From NCBI GenBank assembly GCA_003531585.1, contig DQFX01000038.1, positions 44,001-69,728 of the forward strand: DNA of 25,728 bases, given 5' to 3'. Source of the stretch: Oscillospiraceae bacterium. Lineage in GTDB: Bacteria > Bacillota > Clostridia > Oscillospirales > Ruminococcaceae. This document shows positions 6,837 through 12,843 of the stretch, piece after piece. Numbering within the stretch: the stretch's first letter is position 1; each line of letters starts with the position of its first letter. Both the position numbers and the translations under genes were made by a program. The notes beneath the pieces were generated by a model. That model searched no databases. It was not told the DNA's origin and saw only the letters and a list, made by a program, of their open reading frames with translations.

Positions 6837-9800
6837 ATGTTAAGAAGAAGAATTCTTGCTTCTGCTATGGCATCTGTAATGGCTATTGGTTCCGTTGCAG
6901 TTGTAGCTTCCGCAGAAGACACAGCCGCTGCTACCAAGCAGGTTAAGACAAAGGCTGACCTCGAGGCTCTGGTAAAGAGCTACGATTCTTTCCGCGCTAA
7001 GGAAATCAACGACTACGGTTCTATGTCTGGCGAGAAGTTCCTGGACGCTCTTGAGTATGCTGACAATGTTATCAACGACAGCGCTTCTACTGTTGATGAT
7101 TACACTGTAGCTTACCAGATGGTAACAGCAACTTACAACTCTCTGAAGATCTACACCACAGAAGAGCTCGCTACCCTCATCAAGGCTAACAAGTCTAAGT
7201 ATGACTCCAACAACATCCTCAACGATGAGCTGAACGACAACCTGTATGATGGCGACAAGTGGACAACATTCGTAAACGAGTACGAGAGTGCAGAGGACGT
7301 TCTTGATTCCAAGGATTCCCGCATCATCTCTGACGCTTACGAGAGCCTGACTGAAGCAGCTGCTAACCTCGGTGGTCTTACCGTTGTTACAAAGGCTCAG
7401 TTCAGAACCGCTCTGAAGAACTACGAGACCCAGAAGCAGAACATCTACATGTATGATACATGGAGAAGAGGTACTGTAAGCGGCGATCTCGGCGGCGTTG
7501 ATGATTCCTGGAAGTTCAGCGTAAACACTTCCTACGGCGCTCTCTACAGCGTAATCACTAATGATGAGACCGACTTCTACACCATGTACGATGAGTTCGA
7601 TTCTTACAAGAACGTAAGCAAGACAAGTAAGGAAGACATCGTAAAGGCATATAAGAAGGCATCTTCTTATGCAACAATCCTCGGTGCTTGGGCTCCTGAT
7701 GACACTGCAAGAGCTTCCAAGGCTACTGTTAAGAGCCTCATCGACAAGTATCGTGGAGTACTCGTATTCAACTACGACAGAGATGACGCTTACGCTCTGC
7801 TCGACCAGATCGCAGCAAAGACCACTCTCGGATATGACAAGGATAAGTCCGCTGACGAGCCTTGGACTCTCGAGGTTGCTGAGAAGGTTTCCGTTGATGA
7901 CTACTCCAACCAGTGGCACAACTCTGGTAGCGTAACAAAGCTTACCGAGGCACACATCAATGTAAAGAACACCAATGTTGCAGTTTACATTCCTACCAAG
8001 GATAACCTGTGGACTGGCGACCCGATCCTGGCTGCTGGTGATGATTATAAGACCAACAAGATCAGCGGTGTATCCTACAAGCTCTTCAGCAAGGGCAGCA
8101 CAATCGACCTGACTGATTACATCAACGTAACTGCTGCTGATGTAAACGCTCACAAGAATGACGCTTACGCTCCTGCTGTAGCTGTTAAGGCTGAAAAGAC
8201 CACTGCTGGTGACGAAGCAAGAACTGCTGTTGCAGCTGCTAACAAGGCTATCGCTGCAAACGACGCTAACGCTACCAACGTAGCAGCAGTTGATACCGCT
8301 GTAGCTGCTAAGGACGCAAAGATCCAGGAAGCTTGGAAGACCTTCAAGACCGGCTATCTGGCTGCTTATGCAAACTTAAAGACAGCTATCAAGGCAGTTG
8401 AGAATGCACTCAATGCTTCTTCTTCCACTGCTAAGACTGCTACTCAGGCTTCCAGCGATGTTGACGCAATCCTGGCAGCAGGCGATGACCTCAAGGCTGC
8501 TATCGCTGCAATGAACGAGTACTTCGGCGAGAACGGCGTAAATGGTGCAGCTCTTGCTACTTATGGAAACGCTATTAGCTGGGACAGCACTTTAATTCCG
8601 TGGGATGCTACTGGTGCGGCTAAGGAAGTTGTTAAGGCAGCTCAGCCCATCGTTGACAGCGTTGCTGACATCAAGAAGGAAGCATATCCTAGAGATGCAT
8701 TCGTTGAGGAGCAGTACACCAAGTACGGTCTGTCCAACGATGTTGAGAACGAGGGCACTGATTCCTATGGTGATAAGATCGGCGAGTGGATCTTCAAGGA
8801 CTACGTTCAGCTCACAACTGACGCTATCCAGACCACAAAGGGCAAGACCGCACAGATCAAGCACGTTGACCTTGCTACAGCTCTTGAGCTTGCTGAGCTC
8901 TACATCGAGGGCGACAAGACCAAGCTTGCTGACGCTGCACAGAACGACATCTACAACCTCTGCGACACAACTGGCGAGTTCGTTGAGGGCTCCGCTAAGG
9001 GTTCCGCAGCTGAGTGGACTGTTGTATACAGATACCTGAGCTACGCTCTGTCTGACAAGTATGATCTGGTTGCTGCTAAGTACACCAAGGCACAGGTTGC
9101 TGATCTGCTTGAGAAGTCCTATGACCTCGCTGAGAAGACTGGCGACGCTGGTCTGTTCGCAGCTCACCACGATACTCTCGTTGATGTACGTAAGGAAGCA
9201 AGCGAGTGGATCGCAGCTGCTAACAAGGAGAAGAAGTACAAGGATAACGTAAGTGCTCCTAACGGCGTACTCGCTACATCCATGTATGAGAAGCTCAAGA
9301 ATGCATACGATGCACTTGAGAAGGACTACAACGCATTCAAGTACAGCTTCGGTGAGATCTACGTTGCTCTCTCCACTTACGCTGAGATGATCGACGAGGG
9401 CGAGCTCGTTGCTAACGACACTCTGAAGACCGCTATGGAGCAGACCGCTCTGAAGCTCTCCACTGTTGAGTCTCTCGACGATGCACTCTACAAGGATGGT
9501 TGGGAAGCTAACACAGATGTTGACTGGACCATCGACAACGATGCATATACAAGCGATCGTTTCTTCAACGATTACAACAGAGTATTCACCAGCAACGATA
9601 ACTATGAGCTGGCTACTAAGACCACAGCTGGCAAGGCAAAGATCCATAAGCCTGATGATTCTTCCGCTGCTAAGTCCCACAAGGAGCTGAAGGAAGCTTA
9701 TGAGGCTCTGCTGGCTGAGGTTACTAAGCAGACCACTCCTACAACTGTTCTCGGCGATGTAAACGGCGACGGCGTAGTTAACGCTCTCGACGCTGCTGCA

Positions 9801-9923
9801 ATCCTGAAGGCTGTTGTAAACAACACTGCTATCGACGTAGCAGTTGGCGACTACAACGCTGACGGCGCAGTTAACGCTCTTGACGCTGCTGCTATCCTGA
9901 AGTTCGTTGTATCCAAGGCTTAA
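6837..9923 (+). CDS. Large secreted helical protein with C-terminal type I dockerin
   Basis: A 1028-residue exported protein with start ATG 6837 and AGGAGG at 6825-6830. The signal peptide runs MLRRRILASAMASVMAIGS to about residue 27. Residues about 30-960 are mostly predicted helix: Lys/Asp/Ala/Tyr-rich, with repeated segments of the kind LxxLIKxxxSKYD...AYESLTEA and KLKNAYDALEKDYNAFK, reminiscent of FIVAR-like three-helix modules. No enzyme motif is visible. Residues 971-1028 are a type I dockerin with two calcium-loop repeats, DVNGDGVVNALD (from D974) and DYNADGAVNALD (from D1005). Each is followed by AAAILK, with Ala-Leu at the usual cohesin-recognition positions 10-11 of both loops. The protein should dock onto a cohesin, possibly the anchored cohesin-like product encoded just downstream. 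It may be a structural, adhesin or scaffold component rather than a hydrolase. Codon use indicates high expression. Confidence 0.88.
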   Translation: MLRRRILASAMASVMAIGSVAVVASAEDTAAATKQVKTKADLEALVKSYDSFRAKEINDYGSMSGEKFLDALEYADNVINDSASTVDDYTVAYQMVTATYNSLKIYTTEELATLIKANKSKYDSNNILNDELNDNLYDGDKWTTFVNEYESAEDVLDSKDSRIISDAYESLTEAAANLGGLTVVTKAQFRTALKNYETQKQNIYMYDTWRRGTVSGDLGGVDDSWKFSVNTSYGALYSVITNDETDFYTMYDEFDSYKNVSKTSKEDIVKAYKKASSYATILGAWAPDDTARASKATVKSLIDKYRGVLVFNYDRDDAYALLDQIAAKTTLGYDKDKSADEPWTLEVAEKVSVDDYSNQWHNSGSVTKLTEAHINVKNTNVAVYIPTKDNLWTGDPILAAGDDYKTNKISGVSYKLFSKGSTIDLTDYINVTAADVNAHKNDAYAPAVAVKAEKTTAGDEARTAVAAANKAIAANDANATNVAAVDTAVAAKDAKIQEAWKTFKTGYLAAYANLKTAIKAVENALNASSSTAKTATQASSDVDAILAAGDDLKAAIAAMNEYFGENGVNGAALATYGNAISWDSTLIPWDATGAAKEVVKAAQPIVDSVADIKKEAYPRDAFVEEQYTKYGLSNDVENEGTDSYGDKIGEWIFKDYVQLTTDAIQTTKGKTAQIKHVDLATALELAELYIEGDKTKLADAAQNDIYNLCDTTGEFVEGSAKGSAAEWTVVYRYLSYALSDKYDLVAAKYTKAQVADLLEKSYDLAEKTGDAGLFAAHHDTLVDVRKEASEWIAAANKEKKYKDNVSAPNGVLATSMYEKLKNAYDALEKDYNAFKYSFGEIYVALSTYAEMIDEGELVANDTLKTAMEQTALKLSTVESLDDALYKDGWEANTDVDWTIDNDAYTSDRFFNDYNRVFTSNDNYELATKTTAGKAKIHKPDDSSAAKSHKELKEAYEALLAEVTKQTTPTTVLGDVNGDGVVNALDAAAILKAVVNNTAIDVAVGDYNADGAVNALDAAAILKFVVSKA

Positions 9924-9964
9924 TTTCAGCATAGACTGATACTAACGCTTAATTGGTTTCACCC

Positions 9965-9980
9965 CGGGGCGCAAGCCCCG
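9965..9980 (+). other. GCAA-tetraloop hairpin between dockerin and cohesin-like genes
   Basis: CGGGGC/GCCCCG closes a GCAA tetraloop. No T tract follows, so it is more likely an mRNA processing or stability element than a terminator. The two genes are therefore probably co-transcribed at least in part. Confidence 0.6.
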
Positions 9981-10028
9981 AGGCGGAACTTAATTAATAA
10001 GCTATAAAAAAATATGGAGGAAAACTAT

Positions 10029-10676
10029 ATGAAGAAGATTCTTTCTCTCGGCGTTGCTGCTGCAGTTGTATCTCTGACCGCTGTTGCTGCTTCTGCTGCT
10101 ATCGCTCCTGCATTTGACACAGATGCTCCTGTTGCAGGCGGAACCTTAACTGTTCAGGTCGTTGCTAACGGCATGACACAGGAAGCTACTACTTTCACTG
10201 TTAACGCTTCTGAGGGTCTGACCCTTACCGCTAACGAGGCTGTTACCGGTGGTATCTTCAGCACTGAGACCAACAAGTTCGCTTGGGCTGGCACTGCAGT
10301 TCCCGCTGACGGCACTGTTCTCCTGACCCTCACCTACACTGTTGACGCTGCTGCTGATGCAGAGGTTTCCGTATCTCTGACTCCTGACGCTGGCTTCACA
10401 GACATCTCTGCTGACGCTGTTGCAGCTGTAGTTGTTGCTGGTGCTTCCACCGACGTTCCTAACGTAACTGTTGAGACCACTGAGACTGTTGAGACTGTTG
10501 AGTCCACCGAGCAGCCCACTGTAATCGAGACAGCTGAGACTGATGAGACCACCGAGACCGTTGACACCAAGCCTGCTGATGATGGCAAGGGCAACCCTGG
10601 TACTGGTGTAGCTCTGGCTGTAGTTCCTGCTGTTCTGGCTGGCGCTGCAATCGTAGTTGCTAAGAAGAGAAAGTAA
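10029..10676 (+). CDS. Sortase-anchored small surface protein with cohesin-like domain (ScaE-like?)
   Basis: A 215-residue secreted protein. The start is ATG 10029, because TGGAGG at 10015-10020 serves it; an in-frame ATG at 10014 lies on that ribosome binding site itself. Signal peptide to about residue 23. Residues about 28-140 form one beta-rich domain with GGTLTVQVVANG, TFTVNASEGLTL, FAWAGTAVPADGTVLLTLTY and SVSLTPDAGFTD. The order of strands and the G(T)LLTLTY-type strand resemble cohesins, although the domain is shorter than a typical 140-residue cohesin. A Thr/Glu-rich linker with repeated ETVE/TETV (about 145-185) follows, then NPGTG, a hydrophobic helix and KKRK. A single wall-anchored cohesin is the plan of ScaE in R. 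flavefaciens, and the neighbouring upstream gene encodes a dockerin. It could instead be an unrelated immunoglobulin-like surface protein. Confidence 0.6.
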   Translation: MKKILSLGVAAAVVSLTAVAASAAIAPAFDTDAPVAGGTLTVQVVANGMTQEATTFTVNASEGLTLTANEAVTGGIFSTETNKFAWAGTAVPADGTVLLTLTYTVDAAADAEVSVSLTPDAGFTDISADAVAAVVVAGASTDVPNVTVETTETVETVESTEQPTVIETAETDETTETVDTKPADDGKGNPGTGVALAVVPAVLAGAAIVVAKKRK

Positions 10677-10719
10677 TTCAGTAACAACTGAATGAACCTC
10701 GCTTCTAAAGGTTAACAAG

Positions 10720-10747
10720 ATCCCGTCCCGCAAGGGGCGGGATTTTT
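10720..10747 (+). terminator. Strong rho-independent terminator of the surface-protein region
   Basis: A 10-bp stem ATCCCGTCCC/GGGGCGGGAT (one G-T pair) with a GCAA tetraloop is followed by five T. It lies 43 bases after the cohesin-like gene. Confidence 0.93.
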
Positions 10748-11039
10748 GTGTTTCCGGATGTCTGAATCGAAGTTTCGGGTGTATAGTCAGATTTAATAAA
10801 CTTTTGCAAAATTGTTTGTGCACAATGACGGAGAAAGGCTAAAGTCAAAAGTATTTAAGAAAATAAGTTAATTGCGAAAAAATGTAAGTTTGCCGTGGCA
10901 CAAAATATAGAATAAGATGTGAGCAAAAACGCAACCTAACACAATATATAGAATGGAAGGGTTTTGCAACTAAAAGTTGGCTCAGAGAAAGGTTGTGAAG
11001 TGCAATTTATATAACTTGACTAAAAAAAGGCGTGGGTTA
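10748..11039. other. A/T-rich intergenic region upstream of the transport operon, with a direct repeat
   Basis: No gene is supported in this stretch. CACAAAATATAGAAT (10899-10913) and CACAATATATAGAAT (10940-10954) match at 14 of 15 positions and are 41 bp apart centre to centre (about four helical turns). They lie roughly 90-140 bp upstream of the operon promoter, so they are candidate binding sites for a regulator. Confidence 0.45.
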
Positions 11040-11068
11040 TTGACATTAGCGGTTAAATTTGATATAAT
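11040..11068 (+). promoter_or_regulatory. Consensus SigA promoter of the transport operon
   Basis: TTGACA (11040-11045), exactly 17 bp, then TATAAT (11063-11068): both hexamers are perfect consensus. The start of transcription would be near 11075, giving a leader of about 70 bases before the first ATPase gene. Confidence 0.93.
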
Positions 11069-11144
11069 TAATACGGTATATATGATGGCGGTGTTATGGA
11101 ATCGTGTGTATTCCGTCAGAATTCCGCGGACATGAGAGGTTTAT

Positions 11145-11864
11145 ATGAACAGCATAATTGAAGCCCGGAATGTCTGCATGGACTTCGCAATCGGGGACGG
11201 AAGCATCGTACATGCACTAAAAGGAATAAACCTACAGATACCGCCTAACCGGTTGTCTGTACTGCGCGGACGTTCCGGTTCGGGCAAAACTACTCTAATA
11301 AATATCCTCGGCGCACTTGATCGACCAACATCGGGGGAGGTCATGTTCCTGGAGGACGGACGCGATATCACAAAACTCCCGGATAAGGAGCGTGACCAGC
11401 TAAGGCGGGTCGATATGGCGTTTGTGTTCCAGTCAGTTGCGCTGATCTCCACCATGACAGCGTTTGAAAATGTCGAATTTGCGCTTCGGCTAACCAAGCT
11501 TCCATATAAGGAGCGCGTCGAGCGTGCCCGGCAGAGCCTGATCCAGGTGGGTTTGGAGAAAAGAATGAATCACCGTCCCGGCGAGATGTCAGGCGGTGAA
11601 CAGCAGAGAGTTGCGATCGCCCGAGCGATATCGCACTCGCCAAAGATCATTTTTGCCGATGAGCCTACAGCGGAGCTTGACTCCCCGACAGCAATGGCGG
11701 TAATGAAGCTCTTCAGAGACCTTGTAAGGCAGAATGATCTGACAATAGTAATGACAACGCATGACACCACAATGATGGATTTGGCTGATATCGTTTACAC
11801 GCTGGAAGACGGCGTGATTTCTGATGTTAAGGAGAATCAGCCGGAGGAGGGCGCAGATGCCTAA
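11145..11864 (+). CDS. ABC transporter ATP-binding protein, LolD/MacB-like
   Basis: A 239-residue stand-alone nucleotide-binding domain. Visible motifs are Walker A GRSGSGKT (42-49), Q-loop Gln96, signature MSGGE (148-152), Walker B with IIFADE (catalytic Glu173), D-loop ELDS (177-180) and H-loop His206. The sequence around ALDRPTSGEV and ARAISHSPKIIFADEPTAELD is of the LolD/MacB/FtsE type. It lacks the long C-terminal TOBE region of MalK/MsmX ATPases that normally energise CUT1 sugar importers. It is the first gene after the consensus promoter, with AGAGG at 11135-11139, and overlaps the next ATPase gene by 8 bases. No MacB-type permease is present in the window, so it probably works with the second ATPase and the MalFG-like permeases encoded downstream; this pairing is inference. 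Confidence 0.92.
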   Translation: MNSIIEARNVCMDFAIGDGSIVHALKGINLQIPPNRLSVLRGRSGSGKTTLINILGALDRPTSGEVMFLEDGRDITKLPDKERDQLRRVDMAFVFQSVALISTMTAFENVEFALRLTKLPYKERVERARQSLIQVGLEKRMNHRPGEMSGGEQQRVAIARAISHSPKIIFADEPTAELDSPTAMAVMKLFRDLVRQNDLTIVMTTHDTTMMDLADIVYTLEDGVISDVKENQPEEGADA

Positions 11865-12786
11865 AAAGGTGCTTCTAGCCCCGCCTGAAAACATCATGGT
11901 GCAGGCTGAGAATCTCGTGAAGATCTACAAATCGCGCGATGTCGAAGTAATGGCGCTTCAGGGTCTTGACCTCACGGTCGAGCGTGGGGAGCTGATGGGG
12001 ATCGTCGGGGCCAGCGGAAGCGGCAAGTCTACATTGCTGAACATGCTCGGCGGACTCGACAGGCCATCAGCGGGAAGCCTTTACGTAGACGGCGTTGATA
12101 TGCTGAAATTCACAGAGAAGGATTTCATAGAATATAAGCGAAAGACCGTAGGGTTTGTGTGGCAGAACAACGCACGAAACCTTATTCCATACCTGACCGC
12201 CAAGCAGAACGTCGAAATGCCGATGCTGCTCTCCGGGTTCAGCGGAAGGAGCCAGCGGGCAGACGAGCTGCTCGACATGGTCGGACTTTCACACCGCAAG
12301 AACAGCCGGCTGGATCAGATGTCCGGCGGTGAGCAGCAGAGGGTTGCGATAGCGATAGCGCTTTCGAATAACCCGAAGCTTCTGCTTGCGGACGAACCGA
12401 CCGGTTCAGTCGACACGGCGACGTCGAAACTGATACTGGACGTGTTCAGAGAACTTAACAGGGCAATGGGCGTTACTATTATAATTGTAACGCACGATAC
12501 AAAGCTTTCAGCACAGATAGACCGCGTGGTGGCGATCCGGGACGGAAAGACATCTACCGAACTTGTGCGGAAGTCGGGCATTGCAAAGTCGTTCGGCGAG
12601 CTGAACGAGCAGGAGGAGACCTCACACGAGGAACTTACCGTGCTTGACAGGGCAGGGCGGCTTCAGATCCCCAAGGAGTACCTTGAGGAACTCGGGCTGC
12701 GGGGCGGCGACAAAGTCCGCGTCGAACTTGAGGAAGGCAAGATCTCCATTTACCCGCGCGGCATCGCGGACAAGGCTAGTAAATAA
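11857..12786 (+). CDS. ABC transporter ATP-binding protein with C-terminal AbrB-like domain
   Basis: A 309-residue ATPase. I choose ATG 11857, preceded by GGAGGAGG (11843-11850), rather than an in-frame ATG at 11824. Motifs are Walker A GASGSGKS (51-58), Q-loop Gln103, signature MSGGE (155-159), Walker B LLLADE (Glu180), D-loop SVD and H-loop His213, again LolD/MacB-like. After an acidic linker (about 245-258), residues 259-301 read LTVLDRAGRLQIPKEYLEEL...GDKVRVELEEGKISIYPRG. This is the signature of an AbrB/SpoVT/MraZ-type swapped-hairpin domain, normally a DNA-binding or dimerisation fold. Such a tail occupies the place of the regulatory TOBE region in sugar-transport ATPases. It could dimerise the ATPase, couple it to regulation, or simply serve as a stability domain. 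It overlaps the first ATPase gene, so the two are likely produced in equal amounts and may form a heterodimer. Confidence 0.92.
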   Translation: MPKKVLLAPPENIMVQAENLVKIYKSRDVEVMALQGLDLTVERGELMGIVGASGSGKSTLLNMLGGLDRPSAGSLYVDGVDMLKFTEKDFIEYKRKTVGFVWQNNARNLIPYLTAKQNVEMPMLLSGFSGRSQRADELLDMVGLSHRKNSRLDQMSGGEQQRVAIAIALSNNPKLLLADEPTGSVDTATSKLILDVFRELNRAMGVTIIIVTHDTKLSAQIDRVVAIRDGKTSTELVRKSGIAKSFGELNEQEETSHEELTVLDRAGRLQIPKEYLEELGLRGGDKVRVELEEGKISIYPRGIADKASK

Positions 12787-12819
12787 TCGGGAGGGAGAAC
12801 CCGATTTGCTGCAAAGCAG
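12785..12819 (+). other. Intercistronic hairpins between the ATPases and the binding protein
   Basis: AATCGGG (12785-12791) pairs with CCCGATT (12800-12806), and a small CTGC/GCAG hairpin (12809-12819) follows. There is no T tract. They may mark an mRNA processing site that allows the binding protein to be made in excess. Confidence 0.55.
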
Positions 12820-12843
12820 TATTTAGGAAAGGTGGATTTCACT

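Noticed and set aside
8592..9932. A 446-codon open frame on the minus strand across the dockerin gene, and a 437-codon one at 6840-8153
   Set aside because: Both are antisense to a well-supported gene with signal peptide and dockerin. Their translations are low-complexity (Val/Leu/Ser/Cys-rich) without domains, and they arise from the strong codon bias of the plus-strand gene.
10470..10570. Thr/Glu codon repeats in the cohesin-like gene as a CRISPR-like or tandem repeat array
   Set aside because: The repeats are short, irregular and in frame, encoding a typical Thr/Glu-rich wall-spanning linker.
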